From Rhynchopus euleeides (lineage: Eukaryota; Euglenozoa; Diplonemea; Diplonemida; Diplonemidae), in contig OY723290.1 of NCBI GenBank assembly GCA_963210315.1, positions 1,488,001 through 1,552,000 on the forward strand: DNA of 64,000 nt. The letters run 5' to 3'. Below are positions 32,461 to 41,108 of the stretch, one piece after another. Positions within the stretch are counted from its first letter, which is position 1, and the number at the start of each line of letters is the position of its first letter. The notes under the pieces are model-generated. The model made no database searches and had not been told where the DNA came from. It worked only from the letters and a program-made list of their open reading frames with translations. A program made the translations under genes and the position numbers.

Positions 32461-32881
32461 ATTTACAAGATCCCACCGTGTAGTGTTTTCCCCCCTGATC
32501 CCCCCCCCCCCAAACAGGAGCGTCAACCCACCAAATCTCCAAAATCGAAAAGTTAGCGACAGGCCTGCTTCCCCACACACACACCGACGTGACATACATC
32601 ACTCCCCCTCTCGGTTGGCAGTTTCTCGTCACCCAGCTCTCTACTGGCTGATCACCCAACCCCTTCATCTCTCTCTCTCTCTCTCCCCTACCAGTGTTCC
32701 AGTGCAACGCCGTTCCAGTGTGCCAGCAGACGTCCCCCCGCCCCCTCGGAGCCTCCTGCTGTATATTGGTTGAAGTGGAGATGCCACCATCTGTGCCTTG
32801 TTTTGTTTGGCTCGCTGCGTGTTGCATCACACCACACCCAACAGGCATGTCGTGTGACTCTCACTGCGTGGGGTTGGAGCC

Positions 32882-35800
32882 ATGTGGGGCGTTGTCGTGC
32901 TGCTGGCAGTCGGGGCGGAGCCGCAGTGCCCGACAAACCCGCCGTCTTGCGCCAAGTCGCTCATCCCGACGCTGGGTAGCGGTGAAGGCGGTGAGGTCAA
33001 CAAGGACGTGACGTGCAATACAACCTCGTGGATGGTGTACGACTACTGCCAGAAGAAGTGCCCGATGCGTCTCGTCATCACAGATCCCCCGGAGCTGCGG
33101 ACGTGGATGTGTGCCATGGATAACGTGTTTGAGCCGTATGCACCTGATGCACACATCGACCTGTACCACCCGCTGAACCACCAAGAGCTGGAGATCGAGG
33201 CGGTGGGCGACCTCAGTGTGGGCACCTCTCGTGGTGGCTGCGAGTCGGCAGATTATGCTGTCGGGAACAAGAGTTTTACAGGGAAGATTGCGCTGGCCAG
33301 GGATACAGGCAGTTGCTCGTACCCCACGCAGGGGAAGCGTGCACAGGCAGCAGGCGCGTCGATGCTGGCCGTAGTTGACTACTGGCCGTACTACTGGTGG
33401 TGGGACATGCCTGGGTCGAGTGAAGGTGTGGAGACCTTCCCCACATTCTACGTCCAACGGCACGAGGCTGACTACGTGTTTGCCGCCCTCGACAGGGGTG
33501 TGAAGGTGAAGGGGAAGTTCCAATACCAGTGCGAGGACATGCCTGCAGGGTACCTCGACAACCCGCAGGACTACCCGTGGGACTACTGCCCTACCAGCAC
33601 AATGGCCTTGTCCGACACGTGCGGCGCACTGGACAGCAGCACACAGGAGCCCCTGTGCGAGGTGTGCACGGTGGAGCTGCAGCTGCCAGGTGCCGAGAAG
33701 CTGTGTATGATGGGGAACCTCCTACTGCCACGCACGCGCGAGACACTGATGCACACGTCGCCGTCGTGGTCGCTGCCCTACACCACGCAGCAGGACGAAG
33801 TGGTGTATACAGCAGAGCTGCCCAAGGAGGGCTGCGAGGTGTCGGACTTTGCAGGCCTGGCGGGCAAAATCCTGCTGATCGCGGAGACGGGTGCGTGCCC
33901 ATTGACAACATCTGTGCGCAGCGCACAGACAGCGGGTGTGGCGGCGTACATTATGGTGTCTGCACCCTACTACATGCAGTGGTACAGGGTGCGTGGGTAT
34001 TCGCACAATATTACGATCCCTGTGCACACCGTGGACTATCACTCTGCCTCGAAGCTGCAAGCCTTCGCAAGAGATCACGGGCGTCACATCCCCGGATCTG
34101 GGTACGCGCTGGTCGGCGTGACGCTGTCACGCGGTGAGCTTCCCCCGACTGATGCGCCCACACCCGCACCGCTGACCATGCCTGTAGTGGACACACGGCC
34201 AAAGCTAGACACGTCGCCCGACTTCAAGGTGTCTGGTGTGACAGCTGTGTGCCTTGCCGTGGTGTGTGTGGACGTGATCGCCTTTATCGTGATGTTTGTG
34301 CTGCAGCGGCGCAGTGCCGTTCAGCTACCGGCGGAGGTGAAGGCGTCGACATTCAACATCCCACTGAAGGTGGCGAGCACGGGGCTGAGTGTGACGCTTC
34401 TGCTGCTGATTGCGTGTGTGTCCTTCTCGCTTGCGACAGTGGCAGGACAGCAGTCCACAGACCGAGCCATCGAAAACGGACGGCGAGCTCTCTTCCTTGC
34501 GTACAACAGCTCCGAGAAGAACACGGTGGAGCTGTCGGACGCAGTACGCAACAACATCGTTGATCGTGTGGTGGGGTTGTTGCAGAAGGAGATTGCATCC
34601 ATGGAGTACAGGCTGAAGGTGGCGGAGGACATATTTTACGGCTTTAACGGCACGTGGGCCGAGTTCGACGCACGGTATCTGACGATGTTCCGTCTGATGG
34701 TGAACACCGACTCTTCCGTTGAGGACATGACGTACCAGGTGTTCACGACACAAGGCTTCGTTCTCAGTGAGAGGATCAAGACAGACGACCGGCCCGACGA
34801 TGTGAGAAACGACGGTGTTGTCGGCAGTGTGGCAGAGACGAACGAAGGGTGGCGGTATGGGGTGAACATGTATAATCCTCAGTTGGTTTCGCGCGAGCCG
34901 GTCTATGCGCACACAGTAACACTCCTCAACGGGAACGCAAGCCGCATGCTTGCTGGCAACCTCGGCGATCCTCTTGCGCTCACAGCAGCAATGCCCAGCG
35001 GGCACACCACATGGATACCTGCGAAGCTGACATTCCCGGTCAGCTTCCACAACGCCCACCCGATGGCGTCATACAGACCTCTATTGTCGCCTGATGGACG
35101 GCACGTCGGCACCATCGAGGTGTACCAGCAGCTGCCGCTCTTTGTCAAGGCCGCACTAGATGCGAAAGTGCTCAAGGCAAGCAACCTGCAGAATATGTCA
35201 GTCCTTGTGGTTGATGTCACGGACAAAGCTATGCTAGGTGCACACAACATCGGCACGGAAGCGTCGAAATTGGAAGGACTTGCATATGACGGTGTTTATT
35301 CGGCAATGCACGGACTGTACAGCATGTACGAGCATCCCAGCATAAGAGTGACAGCGCTTGCTAACTACCTCGATTCTGTGGATGGGTGGACGAGCCATGC
35401 TGGTGAGTTCAACCAACAGGACCACTTCAAGGAGCAGGCCTTTGTCACGCTTGCGAAGATCACGGCGTATGGTGGGAGTGTGGCCGACACAGGGAGGCAC
35501 AAGTGGGACGTGGAGATGCGTGGCGGTGATTGTGGGGCGTGTGTTGTATTTGATGCGCAGCTGCAGAAGCAGGTGCTGCTGTTCGACGGCGCCACAACGC
35601 TACATCTGTACAGGAACATGACGCGCCTCACACCCATTGTGGCACAATCGCAGGTGAGTGGGCTTGGGGAGCCGTGGCGCAGCAGGTACGAAGCCTTCAA
35701 CGACAATCTGGTGCGTGAGGACGGGTCGGAGTGTGTTGCGCGCATGTGGCGCGAATCTGCCGATATCTCGAAGAAGCACTGTCTAGTGCGACCCGACATC

Positions 35801-38113
35801 TCAATTGGGAGTGAGTTCATGGTCAGTATGCGGGTGCGGCCCGACGTGGCCTACACAGAGACGGCACCGAGCGCGACCACACCACGCCTGTTCAGCGACA
35901 CACTTGCTGGTGATGCGAACATCAGGCTCTTTGCGAACGGGCAGCTCTACCTGTACGTGCTGAGGTACGGATGCCGCACGAAGCCGTACAAAGATGGGTT
36001 CCCTGTGGGCGTGTGGACGACTGTGACAGCTGTTGTCGGTGGCAAAAGCTGCCGTGTCTTCGTCAACGGCACAGAGTACTCAGTAGGTCATGATGGGCGC
36101 GACCCAATCGACTTGCAGGTCGACTGGAGGATTTTTGGCCTTTATGACGTGCGCATCCATGCAAACCCCTACCGCTCCGGGCAATTCTTCAAGGGGCGGA
36201 TAGACAGCCTGCAGCTGTTCAGGCACAGCATGAGCAAACAGGAGGTGCAGTCGCTGCACACCCACGACACGCTTGTGCGGGACGTGGCAAGTGTGGTGCA
36301 GTTTGCGCAGACAAGCATGCTTGATATGAACAGCGAGACACGTGCAGGTGTGAAGTGGAGCGTAGTTGTGGTGGTGCCACGCGACGACATCATGCGTGTG
36401 GTGGATGCAAACAGGCGGGAGACGCTGGAGGATGTGGGCGTGGAGGAAGACAATACGACGAAGGAGCTGACGCAGAGGGCGAACGCCACGGTGATGGTGA
36501 TTGTGGCGATTGCGGCGACATCCGTGTTGGCGTTCTTCGTATTCAACCACATGATGACGCAGTCGGTCGAGCGGTTCGCACACGAGATCCTGCGCGTGTC
36601 GCAGGTGGATGTGGAAGGCATCGACACCGTGGACGGGAGCACCTCGCTGCTGCTGGAGGTCAACGTGATGCGGGGCGCCATGAAGACACTTGTGGAGAAC
36701 ATGCGTGAGTACAAGACTTTTATGCCGGAGGCAATCTTCGCAGACGAGCACCCCACGAACACACATGAGGTGCTGGACGCCCCAGGGCTGTCGACCGGGC
36801 AGGCGGCGGTGCTGTTCACAGATGTGCAGGGGTCCACAATGCTATGGGAGGCGGGCACGGAGGCGATGGCGGAGGCGCTGCGGCTGCACAACAAGGTGAT
36901 CCGCGAGGTGATAGCGGAGCACGGCGGGTACGAGGTGAAGACGATCGGGGATGCCTTCATGGTGGCTTTCGCAGACCTTGACACGGCGGTGCGCTTCGGG
37001 CTGCGTGCACAGGAGCGTCTGTTCCAGGCGGCGTGGCCTGCGCGGCTGCTGGAGGTGGTCCAGGCGCCGGGGGATGAGGCGCGTGGGCTGCACGGACTGC
37101 GCCTCCGCATGGGCGTGACGCATGGGGCGGTGAACGTGGAGCGCAACGACTTCGACCGGTACGATTACTTCGGCCCGACGGTAAACCGGGCGGCGCGGCT
37201 GGAGGCGAACGGCGCATGCGGCGGGGTGGCTGTGGAGGAGGCGGTGGTGGCGCGCATCGCCGCCGTGCAACAGCAGCAGGCGTTGGTGGTGCAGCTGGGG
37301 ACGCGGACCCTCAAGGGGATTGGGGACGTCTCTCTGTGCCTGCTGGTGCCTGCAAGCCTGCCGCAGCGTGTCGCATACGTGCGCGGGGTGGACCATCGAC
37401 CGAACCCGCTGATCCGCAGCACAAGCATGTCAAGCAAAGGCAGCGCCGAAAGCTCGCAGAGCAGCGAGGACAACACCGCCACCAGGGCACACCGCGCCAA
37501 GCTGCAGGCGGTGGGGCGGTTCCGCGAGCAGCTGACAGAGGTGCAGAATGCCACCACAGGGCACGTCGACTGCGAGATTGGCGAGGTGCGTGCCGCCGCG
37601 GTCACTGCAATAGCAGACGGCAACCTGGGTCGCGTGGTCGCGTGCCTCGGCCGCAGCGACGGGCGCCTGCTGAATGTGTGCGGCACAGCAGCGCTTGTTG
37701 CGTGGAATGTGATGGCGCCATGTGCAGGGCATCTCGAGGCGGCGCTGCGCTTCACCTCCTTAGTTGCCGGGAAGGACGCAAGCACCGTGCACTGCGGGAT
37801 CAGCAGCGGCAAGGTGTTCTCCGGGTACGTCGGGGCGGGGCGGCAACGCTTCGTGACAGCTTTGGGGCACTGCGTGCAGGTCTGCCAGCGCCTGTATGTG
37901 ATGGCGCTACAGCAGGAACAGGCGGTGATGTTTGCTGCGCAGGACACACAGGTCACAGACACGATGCAGGCACGCGGGCTCGCCTCGCCTGCAGGACAGC
38001 TGCACAGCGCAGGCGTCACATACACCTTGTGTGCAGTGCTGTGCGAGGTTGTGGCCGCACGCCTGCAGAGCAAGAAGGGCCTCTTCAGCAGCAGGGGCGC
38101 TGGGGTCAAATGA
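32882..38113 (+). CDS. Receptor-type adenylate cyclase with PA, Cache-like and LamG-like ectodomains
   Basis: A 1743-residue membrane enzyme that should make cAMP in response to an outside signal. A short hydrophobic start (MWGVVVLLAVGA) serves as signal peptide. Two protease-associated-like domains follow (GKIALARDTG at about 133, GKILLIAETG at about 328). Hydrophobic helices lie at about 450-476, 499-521 and 1202-1225. The second outer region (523-1200) looks like a Cache sensor with a LamG-like domain inserted at 977-1130; the Cache appears to resume at KWSVVVVVPRDD. A HAMP-like linker leads to the catalytic domain: Asp1314 and Asp1357 (metals), Lys1353 and Asp1428 (adenine), Asn1435 and Arg1439. 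Residues 1540-1680 form a degenerate second cyclase domain. The predicted topology puts PA and Cache/LamG outside and both cyclase domains inside. No intron is visible in 5.2 kb. The cyclase call is secure; the ectodomain names are from pattern recognition only. Confidence 0.9.
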   Translation: MWGVVVLLAVGAEPQCPTNPPSCAKSLIPTLGSGEGGEVNKDVTCNTTSWMVYDYCQKKCPMRLVITDPPELRTWMCAMDNVFEPYAPDAHIDLYHPLNHQELEIEAVGDLSVGTSRGGCESADYAVGNKSFTGKIALARDTGSCSYPTQGKRAQAAGASMLAVVDYWPYYWWWDMPGSSEGVETFPTFYVQRHEADYVFAALDRGVKVKGKFQYQCEDMPAGYLDNPQDYPWDYCPTSTMALSDTCGALDSSTQEPLCEVCTVELQLPGAEKLCMMGNLLLPRTRETLMHTSPSWSLPYTTQQDEVVYTAELPKEGCEVSDFAGLAGKILLIAETGACPLTTSVRSAQTAGVAAYIMVSAPYYMQWYRVRGYSHNITIPVHTVDYHSASKLQAFARDHGRHIPGSGYALVGVTLSRGELPPTDAPTPAPLTMPVVDTRPKLDTSPDFKVSGVTAVCLAVVCVDVIAFIVMFVLQRRSAVQLPAEVKASTFNIPLKVASTGLSVTLLLLIACVSFSLATVAGQQSTDRAIENGRRALFLAYNSSEKNTVELSDAVRNNIVDRVVGLLQKEIASMEYRLKVAEDIFYGFNGTWAEFDARYLTMFRLMVNTDSSVEDMTYQVFTTQGFVLSERIKTDDRPDDVRNDGVVGSVAETNEGWRYGVNMYNPQLVSREPVYAHTVTLLNGNASRMLAGNLGDPLALTAAMPSGHTTWIPAKLTFPVSFHNAHPMASYRPLLSPDGRHVGTIEVYQQLPLFVKAALDAKVLKASNLQNMSVLVVDVTDKAMLGAHNIGTEASKLEGLAYDGVYSAMHGLYSMYEHPSIRVTALANYLDSVDGWTSHAGEFNQQDHFKEQAFVTLAKITAYGGSVADTGRHKWDVEMRGGDCGACVVFDAQLQKQVLLFDGATTLHLYRNMTRLTPIVAQSQVSGLGEPWRSRYEAFNDNLVREDGSECVARMWRESADISKKHCLVRPDISIGSEFMVSMRVRPDVAYTETAPSATTPRLFSDTLAGDANIRLFANGQLYLYVLRYGCRTKPYKDGFPVGVWTTVTAVVGGKSCRVFVNGTEYSVGHDGRDPIDLQVDWRIFGLYDVRIHANPYRSGQFFKGRIDSLQLFRHSMSKQEVQSLHTHDTLVRDVASVVQFAQTSMLDMNSETRAGVKWSVVVVVPRDDIMRVVDANRRETLEDVGVEEDNTTKELTQRANATVMVIVAIAATSVLAFFVFNHMMTQSVERFAHEILRVSQVDVEGIDTVDGSTSLLLEVNVMRGAMKTLVENMREYKTFMPEAIFADEHPTNTHEVLDAPGLSTGQAAVLFTDVQGSTMLWEAGTEAMAEALRLHNKVIREVIAEHGGYEVKTIGDAFMVAFADLDTAVRFGLRAQERLFQAAWPARLLEVVQAPGDEARGLHGLRLRMGVTHGAVNVERNDFDRYDYFGPTVNRAARLEANGACGGVAVEEAVVARIAAVQQQQALVVQLGTRTLKGIGDVSLCLLVPASLPQRVAYVRGVDHRPNPLIRSTSMSSKGSAESSQSSEDNTATRAHRAKLQAVGRFREQLTEVQNATTGHVDCEIGEVRAAAVTAIADGNLGRVVACLGRSDGRLLNVCGTAALVAWNVMAPCAGHLEAALRFTSLVAGKDASTVHCGISSGKVFSGYVGAGRQRFVTALGHCVQVCQRLYVMALQQEQAVMFAAQDTQVTDTMQARGLASPAGQLHSAGVTYTLCAVLCEVVAARLQSKKGLFSSRGAGVK

Positions 38114-38375
38114 GGCACCACCGCAGCTGCCGGCACCACTGCGGCTCCCCCTCCACTGGAGTTGTGCCCTGACCGCTTATCGATATCCCGTGTCACGCGT
38201 TGGGTTTCCACCCAATGCAGATTGTCGTTGTGCTGTGCCGTTCCCGCCTCCTGATGGCGGCGGGGAGGGGCGGGGTGTGTGTGTTCTTTTCTTTTGACGA
38301 TGTTCCTTTTGGCCTGATCAGCACAAACCCGGATTTTGCCGCACAGATACATACAGCAGCCCCTTTTCAACAGCT

Positions 38376-38543
38376 TGACCTAAAACAAGCCGCCTCTGGG
38401 CGAAGGTGGGCGTGAGTGGGCGAGTGCGGGCGAGGGTGGACGAGGGTGGGCGAGGGTGGGCGTGAGTGGTCGAGGGTGGTCGACGGTGGTCGAGGGTGGT
38501 GCGCGTGCTGGGTGACGCCAAAAAGGCGGCTTGTTTTAGGTCA
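38376..38543. repeat. Small inverted-repeat unit G1 with minisatellite
   Basis: Ends TGACCTAAAACAAGCCGCC and inverse enclose about 120 bp of GGGCGAGGGTGG/GTGGTCGAGG-type tandem units. A related unit occurs at 39590-39699. It may be a miniature element. Confidence 0.7.
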
Positions 38544-38690
38544 CTGACTAGCACAAGGCTCTCGGGCCTCCGGAGGAGCAAAAATGGCCTCCTCCGGAGG
38601 AGGTCGGAGGCGCCTCCGGAGGCACCTCCGGAGGCGCCTCCGCCAGCCAAAAACCCATTTCTTCAAGTTTTTTGAAAGTGACCCAAAATC

Positions 38691-39350
38691 AGCGGGACCC
38701 CCTCCTCGGGTGTTCCGAAACACCTTTCTTTTGACTATTTGGAATCTGTGCGGATCGTAATGGGGTCACTTTGTAGGTCGAGGTGTCAAGCTTCACCCAT
38801 GAAATGCGGGTCTGGTTCAGGGTCTGGTCATAGGAGGTTGGCCCACAGGAGGATGTGACTGGGAGGCAGGCACACCAGCCCACCCAGCGGGACCCCCTCC
38901 TCGGGTATTCCAAAACCCCGTTCTTTTGAACGTTTGGAACTTTTGCGAATCGTAGTGGGGTCATTTTGTGGGTCTAGGAGCCAAACATCGTCCATGAAAT
39001 GTGACTCTGGTTCAGGGGCTGGTCCTAAGAGAATGTGACTGGGAGGCAGCCACACCCACCCACCCAGCGGGACCCCCTCCACGGGTGTTCCAAAACCCCT
39101 TTCTTTTGAACGTTTGGAATTTGTGCGGATCACAGTGGGGTCATTTCGGTGGTGTACGAGCCAAGCTTCACTCATGAAACGTGGGTCTGGTTCAGGGACT
39201 GGTCATGGGTGAAGGTGGCTGGGAGGCAGCCAGCACGCCCACACCCCACCCCACCTACCCACCCAGCGGGACCCCCCTCACGGATTTTCCAAAACCCCGT
39301 TCTTTTGAACGTTTGGGATCCGTGCGGATCGTGGTGGGGTCATTTTGGCC
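38691..39350. repeat. Four imperfect tandem repeats of 180-199 bp
   Basis: Units start at 38691, 38886, 39066 and 39265 with AGCGGGACCCCC, then a CTTTTGAACGTTTGGAA core and a GGGGTCA block. Fragments of the same unit occur in reverse orientation inside the hAT element at 11463-12498. No coding function is apparent. Confidence 0.85.
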
Positions 39351-39589
39351 ATGGGGTGTCTGTCTCCACCACTGACTGGGGGTCACCATATGGGCCCAAA
39401 TCCTGCAGGGTTGCGTTGCGTCAAAACCTTGCGACCGCTGCCTCCAGACCCAGTGCTGCCGCGGTTTGGTGGGCTCGATGGGTATACTTTGATTGGCTGT
39501 GGCTGGTCCAGGAGGAAGTGGTGGGACACAAGAGGGTATAATGCCCAAGTACAGTACAAACCCCACCAGAAAACAGCCAACTTGGGCGA

Positions 39590-39699
39590 GGGTGGACGAG
39601 AGTGGTCGACGGTGGGCGAGTGTGGGCGCGAGTGGTCGACGGTGGTCGAGGGTGGTGCGAGTGCTGGGCGACGCCAAAAAGGCGGCTTGTTTTAGGTCA
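39590..39699. repeat. Unit G2, partner of G1
   Basis: It repeats the GTGGTCGACGGTGG minisatellite and the CCAAAAAGGCGGCTTGTTTTAGGTCA-type right end of G1 (end at 39699). The left end is degenerate. CAGCT precedes G1 (38371-38375) and follows G2 (39700-39704), so G1-to-G2 may be one 1.3 kb unit. Confidence 0.6.
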
Positions 39700-39738
39700 C
39701 AGCTCCGGTCATTTCCTCTCCAACAGGGGCCTTCGCTA

Positions 39739-39800
39739 AGAAGGTGCTGGGAGACTTGCTTTTCCATTCACTCCCGACGCTCCCGACGATCAAACTCCCC
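39739..39800. repeat. Dispersed short repeat, copy 3
   Basis: Same AGAAGGTGCTGGGAGA...CTTTTCCATTC unit as at 30521-30577. A TCCCGACGC duplication inside lengthens this copy. Confidence 0.65.
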
Positions 39801-40120
39801 CACCCTCTCTCTCCCCCTCTCAAGTGCTTGACAACGTGTCGCTGGTGTGCTGCCCCCCTGAAGCCCCGGCCCACGCAAGCGCGGACCAAAGCAAGCGTCA
39901 CGTGCCCATCCACGCCCCCTCTCCCTCGTATGCTTAACGTGCGAGTATCCCCGTGAAAGAATATTCACGCCGCCTCTCTTTCGCTCTCCAGCGATTGACA
40001 GCGCTGCCGCTCTTGCGTGCTCTTCACCCTTAAAACTCCGGCCAAGAGGAGGGGGACTGTTTTCTCGGAGCTCCCCCGCCCCCGCCCCCCCCCCCCCCCC
40101 CCTCCCTGGCACAGCCCAGT

Positions 40121-40993
40121 CATGTCGCTAAGCGTCGACCGTCGACCCAGTGATTTTGGGTTTCCCCCCCCATAAAAAAGCGTCGACCCAGCGTCGACCC
40201 AGTGGACTGGGTTGACGCTTGGTCGAGGCTTGGAGCGTCGACCTAGTGGAACTGGGTTGCCATTCAAGCCTGGACCAAGCGTCAACCCATTTATTACACT
40301 GGGTCGACGCTAACCTAGCGTTGGCCCGGTTACACTGGGTCGACGCTCACCAAGCGTCGACCAAGCGTCAACCCACTTTCACTGGGTCGACGTCGAAGAG
40401 AGTATGGTTTTGCAGGAACAGATGCTCACTACCGTGGCCTCCGGCGGCTGGGGGGCTCCGCCCCCCAGACCCCCCTGTGGCGTATGTCTCGTACTCAAGT
40501 CATTCGATTCCCACCGGGTCAGGGAATCCACCCACTCCAGTAGCCTCAGGAGGACGCAGCCAACTCACACAGAATCTGTACGCCCACAGTGAACAGATGC
40601 TCACTACCGTGGCCTCCGGCGGCTGGGGGGCCCTGCCCCCCAGACCCCCCATCTCGCGTGCCCGTCTAGTAACCAAGTCCTTGCGCTTTGACGGCCGTGA
40701 CATATCAGGGGGCAGCGTCGAAATCATGGTCCCGAAAGCCATTTTTTGGTTTCCTCCGGCACCCGACGGCGCGAGCGGGAGAGGAACCACGGAAGGAACC
40801 CAGCGCCTCACACCGTGCCCACCTCGTGGTCCACCGATGGGAAAATTTGGCAACAACACGAGCGCGCGCGAAGCGCGCGCGAGAAAAATTGACCCCTAGT
40901 GTTTTCCCCCCTGATCCCCCCCCCCCCCCCCCCCAAAAACAGGAGCGTCAACCCACCAAATCTCCAAAATCGAAAAGTTAGCGACAGGCCTGC
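40121..40993. mobile_element. Repeat H, copy 2 (873 bp, uninterrupted)
   Basis: It matches copy 1 from CATGTCGCTAAGCG through GACAGGCCTGC, with no insertion at the TA of 40897-40898. Its right flank CGCATCTAC (40993-41001) equals the left flank of copy 1 (30652-30660), whereas its own left flank differs. The myosin gene starts 116 bp downstream. Confidence 0.88.
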
Positions 40994-41108
40994 GCATCTA
41001 CGCCGCCACGGCATGAGTTGAGTCCCAACGCCTGCCCAACCCTCCCAGGGCTGTGTGACCACCGGGCCCCCCCCGCCTCTACACCCCCCCTCCACCCCGA
41101 GCCCCGCC

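Larger units (their letters stand above)
31443..32480. mobile_element. Family A element, copy 3 (1038 bp), with empty-site proof
   Basis: Ends CACGGTGGGATCTTG and inverse are flanked by TA at 31441-31442 and 32481-32482. The uninterrupted repeat H copy has a single TA at 40897-40898 at exactly this point. This fixes the ends and the 2 bp target duplication. The interior holds family C copy C6 and a palindrome array. Confidence 0.95.
30661..32568. mobile_element. Repeat H, copy 1 (873 bp plus a family A insertion)
   Basis: The parts 30665-31442 and 32483-32568 correspond to an uninterrupted copy at 40121-40993, with only about three substitutions in the first 778 bp. The ends CAGGCATGTCGCTAA and the inverse of CAGGCCTGTCGCTAA form a terminal repeat of hAT type. 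The left third is a run of GTCGACGC/GCGTCGAC units. The middle contains a tandem module sharing GTGGCCTCCGGCGGCTGG, which is also present in the hAT element at 7370-8030. A family A element was inserted at its TA at 31441. Confidence 0.85.

Noticed and set aside
37165..38370. 401-codon - strand frame opposite the end of the receptor cyclase
   Set aside because: Shadow of codon bias; no recognisable features.
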